Of a stretch of 64,000 bases of DNA, positions 54,164-61,970 are shown one piece after another. Location of the stretch: NCBI GenBank assembly GCA_024234165.1, contig JACKOP010000001.1, forward strand, positions 806,001-870,000. The letters are read 5' to 3'. Below the pieces are notes generated by a model. That model had not been told where the DNA came from and ran no database searches. It saw only the letters and a list, made by a program, of their open reading frames with translations. Position 1 is the stretch's first letter. Each line of letters opens with the position of its first letter. This DNA is from Pseudomonadales bacterium. Lineage in GTDB: Bacteria; Pseudomonadota; Gammaproteobacteria; Pseudomonadales; UBA5518. Both the position numbers and the translations under genes were made by a program.

Positions 54164-55259
54164 TCACAGGCCAGCCTTCAGCGAGGCCTCGATGAAACGA
54201 TCCAGGTCGCCGTCGAGCACGCCCTGCGTGTTGCTGGTCTCGACGCCGGTGCGCAGATCCTTGATCCGCGACTGGTCGAGCACATAGGAACGGATCTGGC
54301 TTCCCCAGCCGATATCGGATTTGCTGTCTTCCAGCGCCTGCAACGCCGCGCTGCGTTTCTGCAGCTCCATTTCATACAGCTTCGCACGCAACTGTTTCAT
54401 GGCGAAGTCGCGGTTCGCATGCTGCGAGCGCTGCGACTGGCACTGCACGACAATGCCGCTGGGTTCGTGCGTGATGCGCACTGCCGAATCGGTACGGTTC
54501 ACGTGCTGGCCGCCGGCGCCACTCGCGCGATAGGTATCGACACGCAGGTCTGCCGGATTGATTTCGATCACGATCGAGTCGTCGATCTCCGGCGATACGA
54601 AAACCGAAGCGAACGATGTGTGGCGGCGGTTGCCCGAATCGAAAGGAGATTTGCGCACCAGGCGATGCACCCCCGTCTCGGTACGCAGCCAACCGAAAGC
54701 GTATTCACCCTGGAAGTGAATCGTCGCGCTCTTGATGCCGGCCACTTCACCAGCGCTGCATTCCATCAGCTCCGTGGCAAAACCCTTGTCCTCACCCCAG
54801 CGCAGATACATCCGCAACAGCATTTCTGCCCAATCCTGCGCTTCCGTACCGCCCGAACCCGCCTGGATGTCAACGTATGCGTTGGCGGCGTCGTGTTCGC
54901 CGCTGAACATGCGGCGGAACTCCAGCTCTTCGATGCGTCGTGTCAACGACTGCGCATCGCTCTCGAGGGCCGCAAAGGTCTGCTCATCGTTTTCGGCAAC
55001 CGTGAGCTCGAGCAGTTCAGCCGCATCGTTCAGACCGGCATCGATGGCCTCCAGCGTCTCGACCACGGCGACCAGCGAAGCACGCTCACGACCGAGTTCC
55101 TGGGCACGCTCGGGTTCGTCCCAGACGCTGGGTTCGCTCAGTTCGAGCTCTACTTCCTGCAGCCGATCCTTGCGCTGTGCGTAGTCAAAGATACCCCCTG
55201 AGGCTCCGCGCGCGCACGCCGAGATCCTTCAAGTGGTTTTGCAGCGCATTGATTTCCAT
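54164..55259 (-). CDS. prfB: Peptide chain release factor 2 (programmed +1 frameshift)
   Basis: RF2, which terminates at UGA and UAA. The gene starts at 55259 (MEINALQNHLKDLGVRARSL) and meets an in-frame UGA at codon 25 (55187-55185). A +1 shift after CTT (codon 24) enters the frame that runs to 54164, giving 364 residues, one fewer than E. coli RF2. In the second frame lie the codon-recognition motif KSPFDSGNRRHTSFASVFVS and the catalytic GGQ in ASGAGGQHVNRTDSAV. Reading only the second frame from its first Met at 55066 would lose about 64 residues and is not the gene. Confidence 0.95.
55184..55199 (-). promoter_or_regulatory. prfB +1 frameshift site
   Basis: The coding strand reads AGGGGG-TAT-CTT-TGA-C (55199-55184). 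The Shine-Dalgarno-like AGGGGG, three bases, the slippery CTT and the UGA-C stop context are identical to E. coli prfB. Low RF2 slows termination at UGA and raises frameshifting, so the protein regulates itself. Confidence 0.95.
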
Positions 55260-55288
55260 GCCGACGGCTCCGGATGTTGCGGGGTATC

Positions 55289-55317
55289 AAAAAAGGCGGC
55301 GTAGTTTAACCGCCGCC
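55289..55317 (-). terminator. Rho-independent terminator of the sugar/EamA operon
   Basis: The coding strand reads GGCGGCG-GTTAAACTA-CGCCGCC followed by six Ts (55317-55289). The 7-bp stem is perfect. The TAA stop codon of the EamA transporter gene lies in the loop, so the transporter's last codons form part of the stem. It separates this operon from prfB, 30 bp further on. Confidence 0.85.
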
Positions 55318-56259
55318 TGCAGCCGGCTCCAGCCGTCTTCGCACCGAAGCGTGCGCGTTGCCGCCAAGCGCGCAGATCGCCGAACCGGCAACCACCGCCA
55401 GACACGAAACAACGGCAGTCGTGGTGAGAGAACTCGATGCGAACCACGCAGGCAGCAGTTGCGTACCGGCAACGGCACCGGCCAGCGTCACTACCGGCTG
55501 CAATGCCAGCACCGCCCCGACCCGCGATGCATCCCAGCATTTCAGCGCCTCGGCGAAAGAGCCATAACCGACCAGCGTATTCAGCGCCAGGAAACCCAGC
55601 AGTGCGAGTTCCCCACGCCCGAGTGTCGCCACGACTCCGGGACTGCTGGCCGGCAGCAGCAGCAAGGCACCGGCGAGGTAGATTCCCATCAGCACGGCCT
55701 GTGGAGCCAGATACTGCAGCAACCGCTTCTGCGCCAGCCCATAGGCCGCCCACGCAAGCGCCGCAACCACCATCAGTACGACGCCTACCCCGAACACCTC
55801 TGCACCGGTACCGGCAATGCGCAGACGGTCGAAGCAGAAGATCGTGATCCCAGCGAGCAACAGCGCGAACCCGCCCCACTGCAAGGCACCGAAACGCTCG
55901 CCGAACAGCCACAGGCTGCCGAGCATCAGCAGGACCGGCGCCACCTGCACCACGACCTGTGCCACCGGAGCCGTGATGTAATGCAGGCTCTGGACGTAGA
56001 AAAGCGAATTTCCGACCAGGCCCAACACGGCAATGCCGAACGGCCATGCCACCGTGCGCCAGTCGAAGCGCAACCGGTACAGTCGACCACTGGCAGCAAA
56101 GAACGCACCCAGAACCACACCGGCGACCGCGAAGCGAAACCAACTGATCGTCACTGCATCGATATGCGCAACCAGTGGTGTCATCGCAAGCGGTACGGCA
56201 CCCCACAGCACGGCAGTCGTCAGGGCAAACAGAAAACCGAGCCCGGCGGTGTGTTTCAT
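55306..56259 (-). CDS. EamA-family (DMT) transporter
   Basis: Ten-helix inner-membrane transporter of 317 residues made of two EamA repeats. The first half starts MKHTAGLGFLFALTTAVLWG. The second shows LAWAAYGLAQKRLLQYLAPQ and the repeat-end motif GYGSFAEALKCWDASRVGAV. Substrate is unknown; DMT members export metabolites, amino acids or sugar-related compounds. It is the last gene of the sugar-nucleotide run, 39 bp after the aminotransferase, and its stop codon sits within a strong terminator. Confidence 0.85.
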   Translation of the reverse strand: MKHTAGLGFLFALTTAVLWGAVPLAMTPLVAHIDAVTISWFRFAVAGVVLGAFFAASGRLYRLRFDWRTVAWPFGIAVLGLVGNSLFYVQSLHYITAPVAQVVVQVAPVLLMLGSLWLFGERFGALQWGGFALLLAGITIFCFDRLRIAGTGAEVFGVGVVLMVVAALAWAAYGLAQKRLLQYLAPQAVLMGIYLAGALLLLPASSPGVVATLGRGELALLGFLALNTLVGYGSFAEALKCWDASRVGAVLALQPVVTLAGAVAGTQLLPAWFASSSLTTTAVVSCLAVVAGSAICALGGNAHASVRRRLEPAAGGG

Positions 56260-56298
56260 GAAAAAGGTCCGATCGGCGCGCTGGCGTGCACAGGCGTC

Positions 56299-57402
56299 TC
56301 AGCCCCGGAACGCATTCACAGTCGCGGTGACGGCATCGACTTCGGCAGTCGTCAGCGTCGGGCCTACCGGCAGTGACACCACCTCTCGATGCATCGCCTC
56401 GGTCACCGGCCATGATGGCGACCAATAGCCGCGATAGGCATTTTGACGATGCGGCGGAACCGGATAGTGGATCAGCGTCCCGATGCCTTGCCGCTCACAA
56501 TGCTGCATGAAGGCTTCACGCTGTGCGCAGCGCACCACGAACAGATGCCAGACATGCTCGCCCCGATTCGGGGTATGCGGCAGACGGATCAGCCGGTTGT
56601 CGATCCCGTCCAGATAGCGCTGGGCAATCTGTCGGCGCAGACGGATATCTTCATCGAGCCAGCGCAACTTCACTTCCAGCAGCGCCGCCTGCATTTCGTC
56701 GAGCCGACTGTTAACACCCTGGATATCGTTGATGTACTTTTCATGCGAACCGTAGTTGCGCAAGGCACGCAACGTCTGCGCCAGTGCGGCGTCGTCGGTC
56801 GTCACCGCCCCGGCATCACCCAGTGCTCCGAGGTTCTTGCCAGGGAAAAACGAGAAACCGGCAGCGTCACCCCAACTCCCTGCCTTCCTTTCACTCGCAA
56901 TGGCTCCGTGCGCCTGCGCGCAGTCTTCCAGCAGCAGCAGGCCGTGCCTGTCTGCGATACCACGAATGGCGTCCATCGCAGCCAGCTTGCCGTACAGATG
57001 CACGACCAGGATTGCCCTGGTCCGCGGCGTGATCGCGGCTTCGATCAACGCCGGATCGAGATTGAACGATTGCTCCTCGGGTTCGACCAGCACCGGCTGC
57101 AGTCTGTTCTCCGTAATGGCCAGGATCGATGCGATATAGGTATTGGCCGGCACGATCACTTCGTCGCCCTCGTGCAAGCGGCCGAGCTCCTTCCAGGCGC
57201 GCAACGAAAGCGTCAATGCGTCCAGCCCGTTGCCCACACCGATACAGAAACGCGTGCCGCAATAATCGGCAAACGCCCCCTCGAAGCGCGTCACCTCATC
57301 ACCAAGGACATACCAGCCGGAATCGAGCACGCGTGTGAATGCCGCAATCAACTCGTCGCGATGGCGTGCATTGAGTGCCTGCAGGTCCAGAAACCTGATC
57401 AT
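56299..57402 (-). CDS. DegT/DnrJ/EryC1/StrS sugar aminotransferase (FdtB/QdtB-like)
   Basis: PLP enzyme that aminates a keto-sugar nucleotide, here probably dTDP-3-keto-6-deoxyhexose at C3. The start at 57402 overlaps the acetyltransferase stop (ATGA) and gives MIRFLDLQALNARHRDELIA. The PLP Lys lies in FSFFPGKNLGALGDAGAV. VGNGLDALTLSLRAW and LEDCAQAHGA bind the cofactor. YGSHEKYINDIQGVNSRLDE is a conserved family stretch. Length is 367 residues. Its neighbours are a ketoisomerase and an acetyltransferase of the same pathway type. Confidence 0.88.
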   Translation of the reverse strand: MIRFLDLQALNARHRDELIAAFTRVLDSGWYVLGDEVTRFEGAFADYCGTRFCIGVGNGLDALTLSLRAWKELGRLHEGDEVIVPANTYIASILAITENRLQPVLVEPEEQSFNLDPALIEAAITPRTRAILVVHLYGKLAAMDAIRGIADRHGLLLLEDCAQAHGAIASERKAGSWGDAAGFSFFPGKNLGALGDAGAVTTDDAALAQTLRALRNYGSHEKYINDIQGVNSRLDEMQAALLEVKLRWLDEDIRLRRQIAQRYLDGIDNRLIRLPHTPNRGEHVWHLFVVRCAQREAFMQHCERQGIGTLIHYPVPPHRQNAYRGYWSPSWPVTEAMHREVVSLPVGPTLTTAEVDAVTATVNAFRG

Positions 57403-57866
57403 GCGGGTCTGTCCTCGGCATAGCCGACAATGCGGGCGGGGTTGCCGACGACGATGGCAAACGGCGGAACATTTCTGGTGACCACGGCACCGGCACCGAC
57501 CATCGCGTGGCGCCCGATGCTGATCCCGGGCAGGATCGTCGCATTGCCACCGATCGAAGCACCCTCGTCGACGATCGTCAACGGGAACCGATCGGGATAG
57601 TGCTGCGAACGCGGGAACCTGTCGTTGGTGAACGTTGCGCCAGGGCCTATGAAGACGTGATCCGCCAGGCGCACACCGTCCCACAGGTAGACACCGGACT
57701 TGACCGTGACGTGGTCGCCGATCACCACATCGTTTTCGATGAAGCAATTCGCGCAGATATTGCAGTGCTTGCCGATCACGGCCCCCCCCAGCACTACGAC
57801 GAATTGCCAGATACGCGTTCCCTCGCCGATCCGCGTGCTTTGAATGTCACTGGAAGGGTGCATCAT
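57399..57866 (-). CDS. Hexapeptide-repeat sugar N-acetyltransferase (FdtC/QdtC-like)
   Basis: Left-handed beta-helix acyltransferase of about 155 residues that probably acetylates the 3-amino group of the sugar nucleotide. Repeats are visible in STRIGEGTRIWQFVVVLGGA, IGKHCNICANCFIENDVVIG and GGNATILPGISIGRHAMVGA. The start at 57866 overlaps the ketoisomerase stop (ATGA). A GTG at 57881 would add five residues. Codon use is like the neighbours. Confidence 0.83.
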   Translation of the reverse strand: MMHPSSDIQSTRIGEGTRIWQFVVVLGGAVIGKHCNICANCFIENDVVIGDHVTVKSGVYLWDGVRLADHVFIGPGATFTNDRFPRSQHYPDRFPLTIVDEGASIGGNATILPGISIGRHAMVGAGAVVTRNVPPFAIVVGNPARIVGYAEDRPA

Positions 57867-58261
57867 GGTGCCTGTACCCACTGCAGGAACTCATCGTATC
57901 GACGAATGTAGTCGTCTTCGTGGTAGACCTCGCTCGCGAGGACCAGAAGGATGCAATCCCGGCTGAAGTTGTGCATCTCGCGCCAGGTGCCCGGCTTGAT
58001 GTACAAGCCCTTTTCGTAAGCCTTCAGCGGTATCACCTCACGCCTGTCACCGTTATCCAGGTGGAATTCACACTCACCCTGCAGGCAATACGCCATCTGA
58101 TGCAGCGTCTTGTGCGCGTGGAACCCTCGCGCCTGCTTGCTGAAGGACGTCAGGATATAGAAACGTCTCACTTCGAACGGCAGACCATTGCCCAGCTCAC
58201 CGACATACAGATCCCCGCGCGGATCCGTGATTTTCTTCAGGTCGAACAACTCGTACCACAT
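57863..58261 (-). CDS. dTDP-6-deoxy-hex-4-ulose 3,4-ketoisomerase (FdtA/QdtA-like cupin)
   Basis: Cupin of 132 residues of the WxcM-like/FdtA family. It moves the keto group of dTDP-4-keto-6-deoxyglucose to C3, producing the substrate for the aminotransferase. The active-site histidines are His48 and His50 in QARGFHAHKTLHQMAYCLQG. Other family stretches are YIKPGTWREMHNFS and VLASEVYHEDDYIRRYDEFL. The galacto or gluco outcome (Fuc3N or Qui3N) cannot be read from it. It starts at 58261 behind GGAAGGTGA, 7 bp after the glycosyltransferase. Confidence 0.88.
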   Translation of the reverse strand: MWYELFDLKKITDPRGDLYVGELGNGLPFEVRRFYILTSFSKQARGFHAHKTLHQMAYCLQGECEFHLDNGDRREVIPLKAYEKGLYIKPGTWREMHNFSRDCILLVLASEVYHEDDYIRRYDEFLQWVQAP

Positions 58262-58268
58262 CGCAGAT

Positions 58269-59159
58269 TCACCTTCCACGAATCTTCCCGAAATACAGGC
58301 GCCACAAGCCGCGCAACGTCCTGCCATTGCAGTCGGACCAGCGCATGTCATGCCAGATCCTGCGAGCGAGCAGCTTGTCGGCACCGGCAGCCCGCAGCAG
58401 CATGCCGTTCATGTACCTGCGGCGCACGCGAGCATAATGCGGATGCTCGCGATAATCGTCGTAGATCTTGCCAATGTTTTCATACAGGAAGGCGGTGTTG
58501 CGCATCGTGTTGTTGCTGTGAACGCGATAGCGAGCCACCACATCGGGTGTGTCGGCAAGCCGCCACCCCGCGTGCGCGATCCTGAGTTGCATGTACAGGT
58601 CTTCAACCGCGATATCGTCACGAAAGCCACCCACCTCATCGATGGCCTTGCGCCGATACAGCATCCCGGTTGCTGCCAGACGCCCGCTCCTGCCCAGAAA
58701 GATGTCATCGAAGGTCAGGAAGCGGGTCCTGGCGGGGCGTTCGTCCTGCTTGCGGTATTCATTGCCGTGCTCATCGATTCGCATCACCTGCCCGGAGACG
58801 ATCCCTACATCCGGATGCGACTGCAGGAACTGCACCTGCTTCTGCAGTCGATCGGGATACATCACATCATCCGAGGCGAACGGCGCAACGAACTCACCAC
58901 GCGCCATCGCCAAGGCATCGTTCAACGTACGCGACAAGCCCTGATTTGTCTGTGCACGGAAATAAAAGCCGTATCGCGCCGCCAATGGCGCGATGATGTC
59001 GGAGCTGCCGTCACGCGAACCATCGTCGAACACCAGCATCTCCATTGCGGGATACTGCTGCTCGCGCACGCTGGCCAGACACGCCTCGACGTAGGGTGCG
59101 TGGTTGTAGCAGGGGATGACTACGGATACGAGACCTGCCTCGATTTGCACGGCTGCCAT
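58269..59159 (-). CDS. Family 2 glycosyltransferase
   Basis: GT-A fold inverting transferase of 296 residues. VSVVIPCYNHAPYVEACLAS is the nucleotide-sugar-binding start, DDGSRDGSSDIIAPLAARYG follows, and the metal-binding acidic motif is FVAPFASDDVMYPDRLQKQV. The conserved RDDIAVEDLYMQLRIAHAGW carries the catalytic acid. The C-terminal part is basic and helical. It probably adds the 3-acetamido-dideoxyhexose (or the acceptor before it) to a surface polymer. It starts 2 bp after the amidohydrolase stop. Confidence 0.88.
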   Translation of the reverse strand: MAAVQIEAGLVSVVIPCYNHAPYVEACLASVREQQYPAMEMLVFDDGSRDGSSDIIAPLAARYGFYFRAQTNQGLSRTLNDALAMARGEFVAPFASDDVMYPDRLQKQVQFLQSHPDVGIVSGQVMRIDEHGNEYRKQDERPARTRFLTFDDIFLGRSGRLAATGMLYRRKAIDEVGGFRDDIAVEDLYMQLRIAHAGWRLADTPDVVARYRVHSNNTMRNTAFLYENIGKIYDDYREHPHYARVRRRYMNGMLLRAAGADKLLARRIWHDMRWSDCNGRTLRGLWRLYFGKIRGR

Positions 59160-59161
59160 GG

Positions 59162-60520
59162 CTACTGCGTGGCATCCTTGTAGATCTTGCCGTCCTTCAT
59201 GATGACGACGAAGTTCTTTGCCGGATCGGCAATCAACCCGATGTCTTCGAGCGGATTGCCATCGACCAGCAACAGATCCGCGAGCGCGCCCTCGGCGACC
59301 ACGCCAAGCTTGCCAGGGTACGGGCTGCGCGGACCCGACAACTGCAGCAGCTCTGCGTTGCTGCTGGTGGCGATCCGCAGCGCTTCGGCCGGCGTGAACC
59401 AGCGCGTCATCGTCGCCAGGATCGCGCCCGGCCGGTCTGTCAGCCGCGGATCGAGCAGGATGTCGGTACCCCAGGCCAGCTTGACCCTGTATTTCCTGGC
59501 CAGGTTGAACGCGTTGTCGGTGCCCGTGAACATCTGCAACTGTTTGGCACGCTGCGGTGAACCTTCAGGAAACGGGTTTGCAAACTCGTTGTCGAGAAAC
59601 GCCTGCAGATTCAGCCATACGCCCTTTTCAGCGATGAGCCGCGCCGTCGGTTCGTCCATCAACTGACCATGCTCGATCGACTTGACACCGGCAGCGATGG
59701 CGGTGCGAATCGCACGTGGTGTGTAGGCATGCACGGTGACGTAGGTACCCCAGTTCTCCGCTGCTTCGACGGCAGCACGGATTTCCGCTTCGCTGAACTG
59801 GCTGACATCCAGCGGATCGTAGAGCGAGGCCACGCCACCGCCTGCTGCGAGCTTGATCTGACTGGCGCCGAGCATCAGTTGCTCGCGGGTCTTCTTGCGC
59901 ACTTCATCAGGGCTGTCCGCGATCGCGCCCATGTTGAGCACCTCGCTGCGGCTCAGCGGAGCACCAGTGACTGCGGGCACCTCGTAGGGCATACGGAAAT
60001 CACCGTGCCCACCGGTCTGCGAGATCATGGCACCGGATGGCCAGATTCGCGGGCCATCGACCAGGCCCTGATCGATCGCACGCTTGATACTGAAGGATGG
60101 CCCGGCCATGTCACGGATGCTGGTGAAACCGCGCAACAGCAACTCGCGCGCGGTGCGCGCGACGAGCAGATTGAGATAGCCGACGTCGGCACTCATCAGC
60201 ACCGGCATCGTCATACCCGCCATCATCAGATGGTAGTGCGCGTCGATCAGCCCGGGCATCAGCGTGCGGCCATTACCCGCAATGCGCAACGCACCGGCTG
60301 CATCGCTCGCCGCAAACGGCTGCCTCGAAATGCTCTCGATCCTGTTGCCGCGCACAAGCACGTTCGACGGTTCCGACAACGCACTGCTCGTGCCGTCAAA
60401 GATCCGAACGTTCTCGAACACAACGGCAGCAGGTGGTGCCGCCTGCGCCCACGCCATGCCGACCGAAAGACAGACGGCAGCGCAAAGCATCTTCAGCAAT
60501 CTTTCAGCTCCCACTCTCAT
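59162..60520 (-). CDS. Exported metal-dependent amidohydrolase
   Basis: A 452-residue TIM-barrel amidohydrolase with a signal peptide (MLCAAVCLSVGMAWAQA after a basic start), so it acts in the periplasm. Metal ligands: PGLIDAHYHLMMA (HxH), the ASQIKLAAGG segment with the carboxylated Lys, TVHAYTPRAI and KSIEHGQLMD (His), and AWGTDILLD (Asp). It belongs to the imidazolonepropionase/prolidase-like branch that hydrolyses dipeptides, lactams or imides. The substrate is not known. It heads the run into the glycosyltransferase with a 2-bp gap, an odd partner for sugar genes. Confidence 0.85.
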   Translation of the reverse strand: MRVGAERLLKMLCAAVCLSVGMAWAQAAPPAAVVFENVRIFDGTSSALSEPSNVLVRGNRIESISRQPFAASDAAGALRIAGNGRTLMPGLIDAHYHLMMAGMTMPVLMSADVGYLNLLVARTARELLLRGFTSIRDMAGPSFSIKRAIDQGLVDGPRIWPSGAMISQTGGHGDFRMPYEVPAVTGAPLSRSEVLNMGAIADSPDEVRKKTREQLMLGASQIKLAAGGGVASLYDPLDVSQFSEAEIRAAVEAAENWGTYVTVHAYTPRAIRTAIAAGVKSIEHGQLMDEPTARLIAEKGVWLNLQAFLDNEFANPFPEGSPQRAKQLQMFTGTDNAFNLARKYRVKLAWGTDILLDPRLTDRPGAILATMTRWFTPAEALRIATSSNAELLQLSGPRSPYPGKLGVVAEGALADLLLVDGNPLEDIGLIADPAKNFVVIMKDGKIYKDATQ

Positions 60521-60558
60521 GAATCCTGCTCCTGTGTTTTATGCACCAAATTCACTCA

Positions 60559-61014
60559 TTATCCGTACGGCGCACCATGACCACCCTCTGTCAAATGCAA
60601 AAGTGGAAAGGGCTGCCCCTGCCCGTCGATTGGTGAGCGCCCCGATACCACAAAACCATTGGCCAAATAAAATGCCACAGCGCGGGGATTCTGCTCGTTC
60701 ACGTCCACGTACAGCGAACCCTTCAGCTTTCGCGCGTGTTCGAGCATGAGTCTTCCCCCGCCTTGCCGAATGCTGGTTGGCACGATGAACAATGCCTCAA
60801 GCCTGTTGTTGTCCAACCCCATGAAACCAATGGGGGCCAACGACTCGTCGCACAACACCCATACTTCAAGGCTCGCTAGTGCCTGGTCGCGGACTACTGG
60901 TATAAGAGACTGAATGTCTTGCTCAGACAGGAAATCATGTGACGCGCGGACAGCTTGCTCCCATATGTCGAGAAGGGTCTGATGATCTTCCGCCCTGGCT
61001 TTGCGAACTTTCAT
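60559..61014 (-). CDS. GNAT-family N-acetyltransferase (probable gene cassette)
   Basis: A 151-residue acetyltransferase. The start at 61014 gives MKVRKARAEDHQTLLDIWEQ. The acetyl-CoA site is IFVPTSIRQGGGRLMLEHA-like (residues about 83-100), with VDVNEQNPRAVAFYLANGFV at the C-terminal side. It resembles E. coli YiaC-type acetyltransferases. GTTAGGC, an integron core sequence, lies 24 bp before its start on the same strand, the usual place for a cassette boundary. No attC is seen after its stop. Base composition is lower in GC than genes to the left. Confidence 0.82.
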   Translation of the reverse strand: MKVRKARAEDHQTLLDIWEQAVRASHDFLSEQDIQSLIPVVRDQALASLEVWVLCDESLAPIGFMGLDNNRLEALFIVPTSIRQGGGRLMLEHARKLKGSLYVDVNEQNPRAVAFYLANGFVVSGRSPIDGQGQPFPLLHLTEGGHGAPYG

Positions 61015-61038
61015 GTGTGCAACGATCTCCGGTGTGCT

Positions 61039-61045
61039 GCCTAAC
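61039..61045 (-). other. Integron-type core site (GTTAGGC) ahead of the GNAT gene
   Basis: Minus strand GTTAGGC fits the GTTRRRY core and is followed by 24 bp and the GNAT start. No partner inverse core is found upstream within 60-140 bp, because a recombinase fragment occupies that side. On its own it is weak. It gains weight from the two other core sites at 62634-62700 and 63207-63213. Confidence 0.4.
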
Positions 61046-61049
61046 GCCA

Positions 61050-61205
61050 AACCCGTCTTGACGCACTGTACGCGAAACATCTTAGAACACTGAAACTCCA
61101 AGGCAAGGCACCAAAGACGATCGATGATTACGTGCGGGCACTGCGCTGGGTAGCCGCACATCCCGATCGCTGCCCGGATCGACTGGACGCGGAAAACTTC
61201 AAGTG
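61050..61205 (+). pseudogene. Fragment of a tyrosine recombinase N-terminus
   Basis: The frame reads LDALYAKHLRTLKLQGKAPK followed by TIDDYVRALRWVAAHPDRCP and DRLDAENFK, then loses sense. This matches the SAM-like N-terminal domain of the integrase-like protein found with some IS91-type elements. It has no start, no catalytic domain and is cut off at both ends, so it is a remnant. It is not the IntI integron integrase type. Confidence 0.5.
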
Positions 61206-61214
61206 TGCAACCTG

Positions 61215-61244
61215 GGATGGGTCGCGGCTGCGCGCGGCCCATCC
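61215..61244. repeat. 12-bp stem hairpin upstream of yefM
   Basis: GGATGGGTCGCG, a 6-base loop and CGCGGCCCATCC, pairing throughout with one G-U. No T-run follows. It may be a recombination relic or a transcription block that insulates the toxin-antitoxin promoter 26 bp further on. Confidence 0.4.
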
Positions 61245-61269
61245 CCATTCATCAAGTGCCTACCTGCCC

Positions 61270-61310
61270 TTGACAGCAGGAGAGCGGTATTGTACAAATA
61301 AACGTACAAC
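61270..61310 (+). promoter_or_regulatory. yefM-yoeB promoter and operator
   Basis: TTGACA (61270-61275), a 17-bp spacer and TACAAA (61293-61298). Over the -10 lies TTGTACA (61290-61296) and downstream CGTACAA (61303-61309), the same TGTACA-type core known as the YefM-YoeB operator in E. coli. AGGAG precedes the start codon. The arrangement predicts repression by the YefM-YoeB complex with release when the ratio changes. Confidence 0.75.
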
Positions 61311-61322
61311 AGGAGCCCCCCC

Positions 61323-61574
61323 ATGGACGCGATCACGTACAGCACAGCTAGAGCCAAGTTGGCCGACACCATGGATCGTGTCTGTCACGACCATGAGCCC
61401 ATCATCATCACGCGAAACGGGGAACAGTCCGTTGTGATGATGTCGCTCGATGACTTCAAGGCGCTGGAAGAAACGTCTTATCTGCTGCGTAGCCCGAAGA
61501 ACGCAAGGCAGCTGCTGGAAAGTATCGCAGCGCTTGAAGCGGGCAGGGGCAAAGTGCGGAGTCTGGCAGAGTGA
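61323..61574 (+). CDS. yefM: YefM antitoxin (Phd/YefM family)
   Basis: An 83-residue antitoxin that binds DNA and neutralises YoeB. The Phd/YefM N-terminus MDAITYSTARAKLADTMDRV and the stretch PIIITRNGEQSVVMMSLDDF are typical. The C-terminal helices (TSYLLRSPKNARQLLESIAA) bind the toxin. It overlaps yoeB by 4 bp (ATGA-type junction), so the two are translationally coupled. A TGTACA operator lies directly upstream. Confidence 0.95.
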   Translation: MDAITYSTARAKLADTMDRVCHDHEPIIITRNGEQSVVMMSLDDFKALEETSYLLRSPKNARQLLESIAALEAGRGKVRSLAE

Positions 61575-61825
61575 ATCTGCTCTTCTCTGAGCAGGCTTGG
61601 GAAGATTATTTGCATTGGCAAAAAACCGACAAGAAGTTGGTGCAGCGAATCAATGCCCTGGTGAAGGAAATTACGCGCACACCGCATGAGGGAACCGGCA
61701 AGCCAGAGCCACTGAAGCACGCGTTGTCTGGCTATTGGTCGCGGCGCATCAATGACGAGCATCGAATCGTCTATAAGATTGTGGATGGCGATTTGCTTAT
61801 CGCACAGTTGCGATACCACTATTGA
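61571..61825 (+). CDS. yoeB: YoeB toxin, ribosome-dependent mRNA interferase
   Basis: An 84-residue RelE-fold toxin that cleaves mRNA at the ribosomal A site. Catalytic residues Glu46, Arg65 and His83 of E. coli YoeB are found at the very same positions (GKPEPLKH, NDEHRIVYKI, RYHY). The protein appears intact and full-length. It lies between a recombinase fragment and an IS91-type fragment, which points to arrival on, or insertion into, a mobile element. Confidence 0.96.
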   Translation: MNLLFSEQAWEDYLHWQKTDKKLVQRINALVKEITRTPHEGTGKPEPLKHALSGYWSRRINDEHRIVYKIVDGDLLIAQLRYHY

Positions 61826-61913
61826 CGGCGCCAAACGTTTGAGTTCACCCGACGTTCAACAGACGGCGAAACCGGGAAGCCCTTGCGTTGTTCCTCGTAC
61901 CAGACCACCGTGT

Positions 61914-61970
61914 CACACCCACAACCGTCGTCTCGATCTGCACCCGCATCTGCACGTCATCGTGCCCGCG
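61914..61970 (+). pseudogene. Scrap of an IS91-type transposase
   Basis: The frame reads HTHNRRLDLHPHLHVIVPA, which matches the region around the H-x-H (HUH) motif of IS91-family transposases. The match ends exactly where the tail of an antitoxin gene on the other strand begins (61971), so a deletion or recombination joined the two. The 88 bp before it, from the yoeB stop, show nothing I can name. Confidence 0.5.

Noticed and set aside
54164..55066. prfB read as a 300-codon gene from its first Met in the second frame
   Set aside because: The +1 frameshift site and the upstream 24 codons show the true gene starts at 55259.
61050..61205. Integron integrase (IntI) fragment
   Set aside because: The residues fit the recombinase associated with IS91-type elements better than the IntI N-terminus, so it cannot be used as evidence for an integron.
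61826..61913. A second attC after yoeB (GTTCAAC at about 61851)
   Set aside because: One 7-base match is expected by chance, and no partner core or foldable arms were found.
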